Shown: piece by piece, positions 1 through 9,091 of the stretch
How positions within the stretch are numbered: position 1 is the stretch's first letter
Layout of the letters: every line of letters starts with the position of its first letter
Assembly (NCBI RefSeq): GCF_003236175.1
Contig: NZ_QKTW01000027.1
Coordinates: 63,600-127,599 of the forward strand
From: Taibaiella soli
GTDB taxonomy: Bacteria > Bacteroidota > Bacteroidia > Chitinophagales > Chitinophagaceae
Length of the DNA stretch: 64,000 nucleotides
Reading direction: 5' to 3'
The notes under the pieces: generated by a model
What the model saw: only the letters and a program-made list of their open reading frames with translations
Told to the model about the DNA's origin: nothing
Database searches by the model: none
Program-made: the position numbers and the translations under genes

Positions 1-137
1 TTTATCACATTAAAATCACATTCGGGCACATTGAATTAACCCTCTTTTTCCCTTACCGCTTAGTTTACTAATTGCACCCAAAAAAACTACTTTCGCATGA
101 TCAATCATTTTTTTACTGCAAGCAGCAGTTATTATTT

Positions 138-2723
138 ATGAAATACACGCTCCCGATTTTAGGAATAAGCACAGCGCTTTTGTTTAGTTGTGGTCCTTCC
201 AAAAAAGTTGTTACCCAGAATATCGTGATGGATACGCTCACGGTTAGTGCAAAGAATAATCCGCTGGATATTTACAGAGCTGCTTCGCCAATACGCTGGC
301 AGATTGCCAATACCCGCGTCGCACTCAGTTTCAATTTTAAGGAAAAGACGGCAAATGGCCGCGAATGGATCACCATGCATCCTTACAACTATGCACAGGA
401 TACCATTTTGCTTGATGCTAAAACGATGAAGATCGACAGCGTGTGCATCGTAAAAGGTATCACCATGAAGCAGATTCCTTTTCAGTATGCAAACGATCAA
501 CTGCGTCTGAAACTGGACAGAACATACACCTCCCGCGATTCCGTGCAGTTATATATTCGTTACACAGCGATGCCTTACGAAGCAAAAGAAGGCGGTAGTG
601 CAGCGATTACAGAAGATCGCGGATTGTATTTTATCAATACTGATTATAAAACACCAAACAAACCAACGCAGATCTGGACACAAGGTGAAACCGAAGCCAA
701 CTCACATTGGATGGTGACTTTCGATAAACCAAACCAACGTTCTACTTTCCAGATTGAACTTTCCGTTCCGGATAGTTTCCAGACTTTGAGCAACGGTGCA
801 GTCGTGCAAACCAGCAAAGCCAACGGCATGCGCACCGATGTATGGCGGATGGATATGCCGATTCAGGTGTATGCTGCAATGTTTGCCATCGGTAAATACG
901 CGATTGTAAAAGATGAGTGGAAAGGCAAGGAAGTAAATTATTATGTAGAAGAAAAATATGCGCCTTCCGCAAAACTGATCTTCAACAACACGCCTGAAAT
1001 GATTGGTTTCTTCTCTGACATCACCGGCGTTCCTTATCCCTGGAATAAATATGACCAGGTTATTGCGCGCGATTATGTTTCTGGTGCGATGGAAAATACA
1101 ACTGCCAGCTTGTTCGGCGAATTTGTAAACCAAAACGCGCGTGAAATTGCGGATAATAATTATGAAGACGTAGTATCGCATGAATTGTTTCACCAATGGT
1201 TTGGCGATTATGTTACTGCAGAGTCGTGGTCAAACGTTACGGTCAACGAATCATTTGCCAACTATGGCGAATACCTCTGGCGTAAACATAAATATGGCAA
1301 AGAATGGGCGGATCAGCTCGCACTGGCCGATTTGAACAAATACCTGGATGCGTCGGCTTACAACGATCCAACTCTGGTTCGTTTTTACTACCGTGATAAA
1401 GAAGATCTTTTTGATCGTATCTCTTATGAGAAAGGCGGCGCTACGCTGCATTATCTGAATGCATTGCTTGGTGATTCTACTTTCTACAAAGCCATGAAAA
1501 TCTATCTGACGAAAAATGCATTGCGTCCGGCAGAAGCAACTAACTGGCGTTTAGCTGTGGAAGAGGCGAGTGGTGAAGACTGGAACTGGTTCTTTAATCA
1601 ATGGTATCTGAAAGCTGGTCACCCGAAACTGGATATCAGTTATACATACAATGACTCTGCCAATAAACTGGAAGTAACTGTTGTGCAAAAACAGGCAGAC
1701 AGCCAAAACAAGCCTTATAAAATGCCGCTCAAAGCTGTCGTAATTTATGGCAATAATGTGTCGGTAATTGACTGGACGGTTAAAGACAAGAAAGAAGTAT
1801 TTTCTTATCCTTATCAGAATGGTGTGAAACCAGTATTTGTACCAGATGCAGAACATTGGCTGCCGGGCGAAATTGTAGAACACAAACTTCCTGCGCAATG
1901 GCTGGCACAATTCAAAAACACCGCTGATTATATCAATAAACAACGTGCGCTGAAAAACTCCTACAAAGTGGATGACAGCAGTACCACAGCGTTGTTTGAT
2001 CTTGCATTGAACGATAAAAGTAAACTGATACGAAAATATGCATTGAACCTGCTGGCGGTTTCCAACAATAATAAATGGATCGACAGATGGCGTTCACAAG
2101 TAATGCAGATGGCGGTAAATGATAACAATAACAACGTTCGCGCAGCAGCATTTACAGTATTGTCTGCATGGAAAGTAAATCAGGCGAAACCTGATATGAT
2201 CCACGCGGTAAATGACAGTTCTTATTTTGTTGCAGGTGAAGCATTGGCTGGTGTAAACGCGTTCGACAAAGACACTGCTTATATTCTGGCGAAAAACCTG
2301 ATGCATACGGATCCGCAAAGCACCCTGCGTTCTGCGATTTTCAAAATTATCGGCGACAAAGCCAATGGCAGCGATATTGATTTCTTCGCCACACAATCGA
2401 CTTCTGTGAGCGGTACTCGTAAGTTTGAATACGCAACCAGTCTGGTTACTTACCTGAAGAACGTGAAAGAAGAAGATGCTTTCGAGAAAGGCATTAAAAT
2501 GTTGGGTGATCTCTGTGTACAGGAAGCGATTTCTTCTTACAAAGGTTACCTGAGCAATAATATTTTTATGGTGGGTAAATATTATAAAGATAAAATCGGA
2601 AAAGCGGACAATGCGCAAAAGCGTCTTGATCTGGTAAAAGTACAGGAGCAACGTATGATCGATGCAGAAACAGATGCTGATGCGAAAAAAGCACTGGAAA
2701 AGCAGATGAAAGACAATTCTTAG
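138..2723 (+). CDS. M1-family zinc aminopeptidase, lipoprotein
   Basis: Gluzincin aminopeptidase that removes N-terminal residues from peptides, probably on the periplasmic side of a membrane. The protein shows a GAMEN substrate-anchoring motif, the zinc site HELFH (about residues 348-352) and the third ligand in NESFANYGE (Glu about 371). The C-terminal third looks helical and repeat-like, as in the HEAT-type domain of M1 enzymes. I start at the ATG at 138 because it opens a lipoprotein signal (hydrophobic stretch ending LLFSCGPS); the frame is open from a TTG at 72, but that would put 22 polar residues ahead of the signal. Length (861 aa) fits secreted Bacteroidota M1 peptidases. It stands alone and is followed by a strong terminator. 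Family call is secure; the substrate is unknown. Confidence 0.93.
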   Translation: MKYTLPILGISTALLFSCGPSKKVVTQNIVMDTLTVSAKNNPLDIYRAASPIRWQIANTRVALSFNFKEKTANGREWITMHPYNYAQDTILLDAKTMKIDSVCIVKGITMKQIPFQYANDQLRLKLDRTYTSRDSVQLYIRYTAMPYEAKEGGSAAITEDRGLYFINTDYKTPNKPTQIWTQGETEANSHWMVTFDKPNQRSTFQIELSVPDSFQTLSNGAVVQTSKANGMRTDVWRMDMPIQVYAAMFAIGKYAIVKDEWKGKEVNYYVEEKYAPSAKLIFNNTPEMIGFFSDITGVPYPWNKYDQVIARDYVSGAMENTTASLFGEFVNQNAREIADNNYEDVVSHELFHQWFGDYVTAESWSNVTVNESFANYGEYLWRKHKYGKEWADQLALADLNKYLDASAYNDPTLVRFYYRDKEDLFDRISYEKGGATLHYLNALLGDSTFYKAMKIYLTKNALRPAEATNWRLAVEEASGEDWNWFFNQWYLKAGHPKLDISYTYNDSANKLEVTVVQKQADSQNKPYKMPLKAVVIYGNNVSVIDWTVKDKKEVFSYPYQNGVKPVFVPDAEHWLPGEIVEHKLPAQWLAQFKNTADYINKQRALKNSYKVDDSSTTALFDLALNDKSKLIRKYALNLLAVSNNNKWIDRWRSQVMQMAVNDNNNNVRAAAFTVLSAWKVNQAKPDMIHAVNDSSYFVAGEALAGVNAFDKDTAYILAKNLMHTDPQSTLRSAIFKIIGDKANGSDIDFFATQSTSVSGTRKFEYATSLVTYLKNVKEEDAFEKGIKMLGDLCVQEAISSYKGYLSNNIFMVGKYYKDKIGKADNAQKRLDLVKVQEQRMIDAETDADAKKALEKQMKDNS

Positions 2724-2744
2724 ATACCAGTAAGTTCATTGATT

Positions 2745-2786
2745 AAAAAAGCTCGTCTCCGCAATTCTGTGGAGACGAGCTTTTTT
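2745..2786 (+). terminator. Rho-independent terminator after the M1 peptidase
   Basis: A 16-bp perfect stem (AAAAAAGCTCGTCTCC with its complement) and a T-run, starting 21 nt after the peptidase stop. Extra pairs close the loop to ATTC. Confidence 0.88.
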
Positions 2787-2827
2787 ATGGCCGGTCGATT
2801 CCTGGTCGTCTGACCACTCTCTAAATC

Positions 2828-2906
2828 CTGTACAGGACTTGTTCCATTTCTGTACAGGATTTGTGCAAGTCCTGTACAGAAGTTGACTAACTCTTCCGTA
2901 TGATTT
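2828..2906. repeat. Intergenic palindromic repeat, copy 1
   Basis: A 14-bp perfect inverted repeat, CTGTACAGGACTTG at 2828-2841 and its complement at 2866-2879, with further CTGTACAG units between. The element ends in the tail AACTCTTCCGTATGATTT (2889-2906). The same layout and nearly the same tail recur at 24465-24536, where the palindrome sequence is different. Apart from this element and the terminator before it, the gap 2724-3041 holds no recognisable gene. Confidence 0.7.
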
Positions 2907-3041
2907 GGAGAAAAAGTACAGACTTTTTGGTCGCATCTTAAGGGGACTCTTTATCACGCGTTTGTAAATATTTTATTTTCTCAGGTCTAATGCTTTCTCC
3001 TTTCCGGAATGTGTATTAATTTAATATCAAACCTTTTCGAT

Positions 3042-4616
3042 ATGACCCTCAAAACCTTTACTCTGTCGATAGCGGCTTCGCTATCACTTCTTAGCTTCGG
3101 CAACTCAAAAACAAACGCGCAGGCACTGCCCATCGCCTGGCAAAAAGTAATCGGCTGCAGTGGTAATGAAACGCCAAGATCATTTATTGTTGACGATCAA
3201 GGCGATTATATCGTAGCCGGAAGTGCGAGTGACTCCTGCGAATTTACAGGACCCTTAACCAGCCTCAATAGCGCATGGATTATTAAACTGGATAGCGGTG
3301 GCAACAAAATATGGTCTGCTGCGCCCGGTGGTTTTGGTACGCATGCCTTTAATAAAGTTCGGCAAACACCGGACGGCGGCTATATAGCTGTAGGTTTTGG
3401 CGCTCCGGGTACAGCACAGGATTATGATTTCTGGATTGTGAAATTTGAGCGTAATGGCAACATGCTTTGGGAAAAATATTATGGTAGTTCCGCGGCAGAT
3501 TGGGCGAGTGATGTTGTAGCAACTGAAGACGGTTTTATGATAGCTGGCATAGCCGGGCACTCGGGCAATGTACCCGACGATGGTGATGTGACTGGCTACA
3601 AGGGGTTGGGTTCTGACGGTTGGGTCATTAAACTGGATACGCTGGGGAATCTTTTATGGGAGAAAACGTATGGCAGTAGTATGTCAGATGGTCTGACCAG
3701 TATTCTGCAGACGACCGATTCGAATTTTGTGGTTACTGGGACGGTTAGTGCAATGGATAGCGATGTAGTAACCCCACTACACGGCGGTAATGGAGCATGG
3801 TTGGTGAAAATAAATCCTACAGGGCAGATTTTATGGAGTAAGACTTATGGCGGATCAGGCAGTCAATCGATCTATTCCGTTTTACAAACTCCGGATGGCG
3901 GTTATTTGCTCGGCGCTTCGACAAACTCAAATGATTTTGATGTGTCGGTTAACTATGGGAATTATGATATGTGGGCCATCAGAACGGACGACACAGGGAA
4001 GATCATCTGGCAGAAAAGCTATGGTGGAAACAATGCCGATAATTTTGTATCGTTCACTAAAAGTATGGAAGGCGGTTATTTGTTGATCGGCGCGTCAAGC
4101 TCAACCGATGTGGCAAATACAACAAACCATGGCGCTCTGGATGCCTTCGCTATTAAAGTAGATGATAACGGTGTGGTAGAATGGAATCAGATGTACGGAG
4201 GCAGTGCCAGCGAAACGCCTTGCGATATACATCAGCTTTCCGATAGCTCATATCTTGCGGTAAGCGCCAGCAATTCCAGTGATGGAGATGTTCCAGTAAA
4301 TTATGGTGCTAATGACGCCTGGTTGATGCGTTTAGGCAACAAAATTATCAATACCGGTGTTTCCAATCTGAATAAAGAATTCGGTATACGCGTTTATCCG
4401 ACAATGGCACAAGATATCGTAACTGTTGAAGCTGCCTATGATATTTCAAAAGCTACTGTACAATTGTTTGATCTCTCCGGAAAGAAAATAAGTCTGCCAA
4501 TGACTAAGACTGGTCGTCAATTTGTATTGCAGACCGGCAGCCTCGCTTCTGGAATGTATTTTGTAAACGTAAGAACAGGTAGGGAAGAAAGAACGTTCAA
4601 GATTGTGATCAATTGA
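3042..4616 (+). CDS. Secreted seven-bladed propeller protein with T9SS sorting domain
   Basis: Secreted protein of unknown ligand. After a signal peptide (ending near TNAQ) come about seven ~60-residue units with the pattern W-x-x-K-x-D-x-x-G-N-x-x-W-x-K-x-Y-G-G. An N-terminal strand (IAWQKVIG) matches the end of a unit and could close the ring as a beta-propeller velcro strand; this fold is inferred from the repeat pattern. The last ~80 residues form a type A T9SS C-terminal domain (VYPT start, LASGMYFVNV near the end), so export through the type IX system and attachment to or release from the surface is expected. Start chosen at 3042 because it begins a normal signal peptide; an in-frame ATG lies at 3009. 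A close paralogue follows directly. Confidence 0.85.
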   Translation: MTLKTFTLSIAASLSLLSFGNSKTNAQALPIAWQKVIGCSGNETPRSFIVDDQGDYIVAGSASDSCEFTGPLTSLNSAWIIKLDSGGNKIWSAAPGGFGTHAFNKVRQTPDGGYIAVGFGAPGTAQDYDFWIVKFERNGNMLWEKYYGSSAADWASDVVATEDGFMIAGIAGHSGNVPDDGDVTGYKGLGSDGWVIKLDTLGNLLWEKTYGSSMSDGLTSILQTTDSNFVVTGTVSAMDSDVVTPLHGGNGAWLVKINPTGQILWSKTYGGSGSQSIYSVLQTPDGGYLLGASTNSNDFDVSVNYGNYDMWAIRTDDTGKIIWQKSYGGNNADNFVSFTKSMEGGYLLIGASSSTDVANTTNHGALDAFAIKVDDNGVVEWNQMYGGSASETPCDIHQLSDSSYLAVSASNSSDGDVPVNYGANDAWLMRLGNKIINTGVSNLNKEFGIRVYPTMAQDIVTVEAAYDISKATVQLFDLSGKKISLPMTKTGRQFVLQTGSLASGMYFVNVRTGREERTFKIVIN

Positions 4617-4653
4617 CAATAATGGTCGGACGACTCAAAGTCGTCTGACCATT
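4617..4653 (+). terminator. Terminator-like hairpin, shared with next paralogue
   Basis: Stem AATGGTCGGACGAC / GTCGTCTGACCATT (one G-T pair) with loop TCAAA, beginning at the stop codon. The identical hairpin follows the next gene at 6411-6451, so it was duplicated with the gene end. Confidence 0.65.
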
Positions 4654-4712
4654 CGGGCGTATCCTTCATCAAGCAGTTGTATGACGCGGATTATAAATCC
4701 ACAGTATCTATA

Positions 4713-4744
4713 GTTCGACATGCACCTTCGGCAACATGTCGAAC
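4713..4744. repeat. Inverted repeat between the propeller paralogues
   Basis: Perfect 10-bp arms GTTCGACATG (4713-4722) and CATGTCGAAC (4735-4744) with a 12-nt loop containing CTTCGG. It lies 76 bp before the next start codon; it could be a palindromic intergenic element or a regulatory hairpin. Confidence 0.4.
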
Positions 4745-4820
4745 AGCAGGATATAGAACGTTTAAGGTGGTGCATTAAATTGAATCGGAGTATGATTGAA
4801 TAACTAGCAAAACGCTTCAA

Positions 4821-6410
4821 ATGAATTTCAGATCATCTATACTTTTCGCAACAACGCTGATCGCGTGCTGCTGTTTTTCTATTCCGAAAATAAACGCGCA
4901 ACCATTAGGTATCGCCTGGCAAAAAACAATTGGGTGCATGGGGATTGAATTGGGTACAAGTTTTATTATCGATGACGAAGGATATTATGTAATAGCTGGT
5001 CAGGCAGGGGACTCCTGCGAATATACAGGTCATTACTCTGGCTTCATGGACGGATGGGTCGTTAAGTTGGATAGTCTGGGCAATAAAATATGGTCGGCCA
5101 CTGCCGGTGGCGATTCCGCTGATGCTTTCGTTAAAATAAAACAAACTTCGGATGGCGGCTACATTGCTGTGGGTTCTACCAGATCCGTTATTGGTGCCAA
5201 TATCAAGAGGGGGCATGACGATTTCTGGATTGTAAAATTCAGTAGAAACGGTAGCATACTTTGGCAGAAAACTTATGGCACTGCTGATTTTGATTTCGCT
5301 TGGGATGTTGCTGAAACGAAGAATGGTTATTTTGTAGTTGGCTTTGCCGGTGGACAAAACAGTGGTACTGTCGATGGCGATCTTACCAATAGCAAAGGTG
5401 GTCCGTGCGATGCCTGGATTATTAAACTGGATACTTCTGGCAATTTGCTTTGGGAGAAAACCTATGGCAGCAGTGGCGCCGATAATTATTTCGTCATTCA
5501 GCAAACACCAGATTCCAATTTTATTCTGGCGGGCAAAGTAGGCGCGATGAACAGTGATGTAACTGCTCCCGTAAATGGTCACGATGCTATATTTCTTCAG
5601 AAAATGGATACTGCGGGAAATATCCTTTGGACTAAAAACTATGGAGGTTCCGTCTTTCAAATACCTCAACTGATCTTTCAGGACCCCGATGGCGGCTATC
5701 TGCTCGGTGCAAAAACTACCTCAGATGATTTGGATGTATCGTCCAACTACGGTGGTTATGACATGTGGGCAATTCGTACGAACGATACCGGCAAAATCCT
5801 CTGGCAGAAAACATATGGCGGTACTAAAGATGATGATTTCGATGCCATCGTAAAAAGTAAAGAAGGTGGCTATATGTTTTTCGGATCAGCGAATTCAGAT
5901 GATTTCGACGCGGTGGGCAATCATGGGGCTTATACCGATGCGCTGGTGATCAAGGTAAATGACACAGGTGCTATTGCGTGGCATCAGATGTATGGCGGTA
6001 GTCTCGGAGATGGGGCGGGCGATGCATATCAACTTAGTGACAGTTCGTATATATTTGCTGGCGGAACGAATTCTCATAACGGAGATGTGGTTTCAACCTT
6101 GCCTAATGGTGGTACCTGGATTGTTAAACTGAAGAAGGACGTAAACACCGGTGTCGCCAACCTGAACAAAGAATCAGGCCTTCGTGTTTATCCAACGATC
6201 ACACAAGACATCATTACTGTTGACGCTGCCTATGATATTTCAAAAGCTTCGGTACAATTGTTTGATCTCTCTGGAAAGAAAATAGCTGTTCCATTTACTA
6301 AAAGCAATCGTCAGTTTGTTTTGCAGACCGGCAGCCTCGCTTCTGGAATGTATTTTGTAAATGTAAGAACAGGTAGGGAAGAAAGAACGTTCAAGATTGT
6401 GATCAATTAA
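4821..6410 (+). CDS. Second seven-bladed propeller T9SS protein (tandem paralogue)
   Basis: Paralogue of the preceding gene with the same plan: signal peptide, N-terminal IAWQKTIG strand, seven W-x-x-K-x-D-x-x-G-x-x-x-W-x-K-x-Y-G units (about residues 65-445), then a T9SS type A sorting domain. The N-terminal two thirds differ clearly, while the last ~120 nt and the terminator differ from the upstream copy at only two or three positions. This suggests recent duplication with divergence, or gene conversion of the sorting domain. The ligand or activity is unknown; a surface binding role is inference from the fold. Confidence 0.85.
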   Translation: MNFRSSILFATTLIACCCFSIPKINAQPLGIAWQKTIGCMGIELGTSFIIDDEGYYVIAGQAGDSCEYTGHYSGFMDGWVVKLDSLGNKIWSATAGGDSADAFVKIKQTSDGGYIAVGSTRSVIGANIKRGHDDFWIVKFSRNGSILWQKTYGTADFDFAWDVAETKNGYFVVGFAGGQNSGTVDGDLTNSKGGPCDAWIIKLDTSGNLLWEKTYGSSGADNYFVIQQTPDSNFILAGKVGAMNSDVTAPVNGHDAIFLQKMDTAGNILWTKNYGGSVFQIPQLIFQDPDGGYLLGAKTTSDDLDVSSNYGGYDMWAIRTNDTGKILWQKTYGGTKDDDFDAIVKSKEGGYMFFGSANSDDFDAVGNHGAYTDALVIKVNDTGAIAWHQMYGGSLGDGAGDAYQLSDSSYIFAGGTNSHNGDVVSTLPNGGTWIVKLKKDVNTGVANLNKESGLRVYPTITQDIITVDAAYDISKASVQLFDLSGKKIAVPFTKSNRQFVLQTGSLASGMYFVNVRTGREERTFKIVIN

Positions 6411-6451
6411 CAATAATGGTCGGACGACTCAAAGTCGTCTGACCATTATTG
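6411..6451 (+). terminator. Terminator hairpin after second propeller gene
   Basis: An 18-bp stem (CAATAATGGTCGGACGAC with its near-complement) and a TCAAA loop, starting directly at the stop codon; a longer version of the hairpin at 4617-4653. Confidence 0.65.
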
Positions 6452-6502
6452 TAGGAATTTTATACCAAATAATATTGACATTTGACATTTCACATTTCAC
6501 CA

Positions 6503-6537
6503 AACTGTCAACTGTCAACTGTCAACTGTCAACTGTC
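6503..6537. repeat. Tandem heptamer AACTGTC x5
   Basis: Five perfect head-to-tail copies of AACTGTC, preceded by TTTGACATTT/CACATTTCAC tracts. The last copy supplies the stop codon of coaE on the other strand, so copy-number change could alter the end of that protein. Confidence 0.8.
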
Positions 6538-7129
6538 AACTCTCAGCTGCCAATTGAATAAGCGAGGTATGTAGTTCCAGTACTTGCGGTATCACCGCCA
6601 CGGTATCATCGTTCGTAATTACATACCGACAGCGACTCATTTTCTCCTCTTCGTTCATTTGTTTGGAAAGTCGTTCCAAAACTTGTTCATGGGAGATGTT
6701 ATCCCTTTTCATGGCGCGTGCAATGCGCACCTCCTGCGGCGCGTACACACCAATCATAATGTCTACTTCCTTATCGCTGCCACTTTCGAAGAAAAGCGCC
6801 GCTTCTTTAATAGCATATGGAGTAGTTTGTATTTCCATCCAACGTTTGCCGTAGGCGATAGTAGCTGGATGTGTGAGTGCGTTTAATGCCTGTAGCTTTT
6901 TACGGTCATTGAATGCCACCGATGCGATAAACGGACGATTGAGCTTGCTGTTTTCATAGGCAGCTTCGCCAAACAATGCTTTGATATCAGATATGAGTTT
7001 TGCATCGTTTTCCATCAGCCATTTGGCTGCATCGTCGGCATTAAAAACAGGAATGCCAAGTGTACGGAACACTTGGCATACTGTAGATTTTCCCGAACCA
7101 ATGCCGCCTGTAACACCTACTTTAAGCAT
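6536..7129 (-). CDS. coaE: Dephospho-CoA kinase
   Basis: Catalyses the last step of coenzyme A synthesis: phosphorylation of the 3'-OH of dephospho-CoA by ATP in the cytoplasm. The N-terminus MLKVGVTGGIGSGKST is the family P-loop (residues 8-15), followed by NADD and a lid region with RAMKRD. 197 aa matches the family. It is the last gene of the minus-strand run nusB - DUF1573 - yajC - coaE, 28 bp behind yajC. The stop codon lies inside a heptamer tandem repeat. Confidence 0.96.
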   Translation of the reverse strand: MLKVGVTGGIGSGKSTVCQVFRTLGIPVFNADDAAKWLMENDAKLISDIKALFGEAAYENSKLNRPFIASVAFNDRKKLQALNALTHPATIAYGKRWMEIQTTPYAIKEAALFFESGSDKEVDIMIGVYAPQEVRIARAMKRDNISHEQVLERLSKQMNEEEKMSRCRYVITNDDTVAVIPQVLELHTSLIQLAAES

Positions 7130-7157
7130 GATTCTTATGGTTTAGATCTTGAAAAGA

Positions 7158-7499
7158 TTATTTAGTTGTAGCTGGAACGCCTTCTGCTTTCTTACGGGCA
7201 GCAGCTGTCATTTCCATAGAAACCGCAGAACGTTCGATAGTCATGAAGCTATTGTTACCTACTTCGATTTTCAGTGTACCGTCGTCGTTGATACGGTTGA
7301 TGGTAGCGTGGATACCTGCAGTTGTTACGATTTTATCGCCAACGTTAGTGCCTTCAGCGAATTTTTTCGCTTCTTTAGCACGTTTAGCTTGCGGACGGAT
7401 CATGAAGAAGTACATCACCACGATCATACCGATCATAATAAACAAAGAAGGCATTGCGCTTGGTTGACCTTGCAATAAAACAGTCAGATTTACGAACAT
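7158..7499 (-). CDS. yajC: Preprotein translocase subunit YajC
   Basis: Small single-pass inner-membrane protein that associates with SecDF and the Sec translocon. It has one hydrophobic segment (about residues 16-36, ending MYFFMIRPQAKR, the family signature RPQ), then a soluble domain with GDKIVTTAGIHATI, typical of YajC. 113 aa is the usual length. It lies 25 bp behind the DUF1573 lipoprotein gene and 28 bp before coaE, evidently cotranscribed. Confidence 0.95.
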   Translation of the reverse strand: MFVNLTVLLQGQPSAMPSLFIMIGMIVVMYFFMIRPQAKRAKEAKKFAEGTNVGDKIVTTAGIHATINRINDDGTLKIEVGNNSFMTIERSAVSMEMTAAARKKAEGVPATTK

Positions 7500-7524
7500 A
7501 TCTAATTTTAATTGTGAAGTTTAA

Positions 7525-8019
7525 TTAATTATTTTCTGCCGGTATTACTTCCGCTTTAATATAAAGCATGAGCGTACCGCGTTTCCCATTTGTATTAATT
7601 GTAACCGTTTTCTCCTGATGGTTTGGTTTTCCTGCCGTGTTGAATTTTACTTTCATTACGCCTGGCTGGCCCGGTTGTATTGGCTCTCTCGGATATTCCG
7701 GAACCGTACAGCCGCAAGAGCCCATAGCGCCGGCAATAATCAAAGGGGATTTGCCATTATTTTTAAAAGCGAAATCATATTCTACGATCTCTCCTTCATG
7801 AACGGTGCCGAAATTATGAAAAGTATCCACAAAATCCATCGTTGGCATTTCTTCCATCGTTTTGGAATCGGTACCGTCTGCTGAATGCGGGTTGTGAACC
7901 AGGTCGGTCGACAGCAGGTTTTTATTCTGCATATCGTCGTTTGTGTTTTTGCCCGAATTACAAGCAGCGAGCGCGCCTGTTGCAAAAGTTACCAGAAGAA
8001 TGTTTTTGATCAGTTTCAT
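7525..8019 (-). CDS. DUF1573-domain lipoprotein
   Basis: Lipoprotein signal peptide with lipobox ALAAC (Cys about 19), a short polar linker, then a DUF1573 domain: FHNFGTVHEGEIVEYDF, the GSCGCTVPEYPREPIQPG segment and KTVTINTN. This is an immunoglobulin-like fold common in Bacteroidota with no established biochemical role. It sits 12 bp after nusB and 25 bp before yajC, an arrangement frequent in this phylum. A link to the cell envelope is inferred from the lipobox and neighbours. Confidence 0.88.
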   Translation of the reverse strand: MKLIKNILLVTFATGALAACNSGKNTNDDMQNKNLLSTDLVHNPHSADGTDSKTMEEMPTMDFVDTFHNFGTVHEGEIVEYDFAFKNNGKSPLIIAGAMGSCGCTVPEYPREPIQPGQPGVMKVKFNTAGKPNHQEKTVTINTNGKRGTLMLYIKAEVIPAENN

Positions 8020-8031
8020 CGTGTGGCAAAG

Positions 8032-8970
8032 TTATGGTTTACGAACACGTTCCTGCTTACGGATAAGATTTTCTTTTTCAAGATCTTTCAGAATATTATC
8101 AAGTACGCCGTTTACAAACTGACCGCTTTGAGGCGTGCTGTACATTTTGGCAACTTCGATGTATTCGTTGATCGTTACTTTAGTAGGAATAGTAGGGAAG
8201 TAAAGCAGTTCGCAAACACCCATACGCAGCAGCAACAAATCGATCAGGGCAACACGTTCAGCGTCCCAGTTGATCAGTTTCGGCTGAATCAGCTCCATGC
8301 AGTAATCTTCTTTGTCCATTACAGTATGCAGCAGTTCATGCGCGTATTCACGTTTTTCGCCAGAGATCAGATTCAGGAAGTTTACTTTAGTGTTGTTCTT
8401 GAAAAAGTTTTCCATCAACATAAAAGTCATTTCCTTGTCGTCTTCCCATCCGTTCAGTTCTTCAGAGAAAAACTCAAGCAATGCTTCATTGTTCAGCATC
8501 AGGTTTTCCCAGATGTGCTGAATAATCGCTTTCTCTGTTTTTGGATTCCGTTGCTGTACTGCTATATAATCCAGGTACTCGTCTGTTTTGGCGAGCTGCT
8601 GGTACAATTTCTTGATCCATTCTTCGTCCACAAACGTTTCGAGGCTGGCGTCTTTTACTTTACTTACAAAAGTAGCGTTAGAGAGGATTTGCCACAGGTA
8701 TTCATTGCCGGCGATCTTAGTACTTACAGATTTATCTTCTGAAGTTGGCAGGTATTTTGATGCACGCTGCAATGCGTCCGTTTCGGAATATTGCGCTACG
8801 CGTGTTACATATAAAATAGTAGTAGTAAAAAGATCTAAAGAGCGGGCAAGCTTATCATTCAGAATATTAGAACCAATTCTCTTGTTCAATTCCTGTTCTC
8901 CGGGTTCCATGGTAGCGAGCGTGTACAATGTCTGCATCACCTTCACCCGGATATTTCTGCGGCTTATCAT
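8032..8970 (-). CDS. nusB: Transcription antitermination factor NusB
   Basis: RNA-binding component of the NusB-NusE complex that supports antitermination during rRNA transcription. The start MISRRNIRVKVMQTLY is the family N-terminus. The C-terminal half carries the usual block ending NWDAERVALIDLLLLRMG and TKVTINEYIEVAKMYSTPQSGQFVNGVLDNI. At 312 aa it is longer than E. coli NusB, with the extra middle helical segment usual in Bacteroidota. The frame is open to 9021, but a TAnnTTTG promoter box at 9000-9007 lies inside that extension, so the ATG at 8970 is the better start. First gene of the operon. Confidence 0.95.
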   Translation of the reverse strand: MISRRNIRVKVMQTLYTLATMEPGEQELNKRIGSNILNDKLARSLDLFTTTILYVTRVAQYSETDALQRASKYLPTSEDKSVSTKIAGNEYLWQILSNATFVSKVKDASLETFVDEEWIKKLYQQLAKTDEYLDYIAVQQRNPKTEKAIIQHIWENLMLNNEALLEFFSEELNGWEDDKEMTFMLMENFFKNNTKVNFLNLISGEKREYAHELLHTVMDKEDYCMELIQPKLINWDAERVALIDLLLLRMGVCELLYFPTIPTKVTINEYIEVAKMYSTPQSGQFVNGVLDNILKDLEKENLIRKQERVRKP

Positions 8971-8999
8971 AATACGTAAAGAACCTGTTTTTAGCGGCG

Positions 9000-9007
9000 C
9001 AAAGATA
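9000..9007 (-). promoter_or_regulatory. -7 box of the nusB operon promoter
   Basis: TATCTTTG on the minus strand matches the Bacteroidota -7 consensus TAnnTTTG and lies 29 nt before the nusB ATG. No convincing -33 box at the right distance is visible. Confidence 0.55.
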
Positions 9008-9091
9008 ATGTTTTGTGTCAATTTTTGCGCATTTAAGGTAAAATTAGTTTTATCTTAACGCCCAGTTTATTAATAATAATTACTCAGGTAA

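Noticed and set aside
2736-2957. Minus-strand 73-codon frame after the peptidase
   Set aside because: Lies over a terminator and a palindromic repeat, whose symmetry creates the frame.
4905-5669. 254-codon minus-strand frame opposite the second propeller gene
   Set aside because: Shadow of a well-supported repeat protein on the other strand.
6461-6540. Possible CRISPR-like array before coaE
   Set aside because: The units are 7-bp perfect tandem repeats with no spacers.
7885-8742. Long plus-strand open frame (285 codons) opposite nusB
   Set aside because: Fully antisense to a confident nusB and DUF1573 region; residues are Phe/Val-rich shadow translation with no family pattern.
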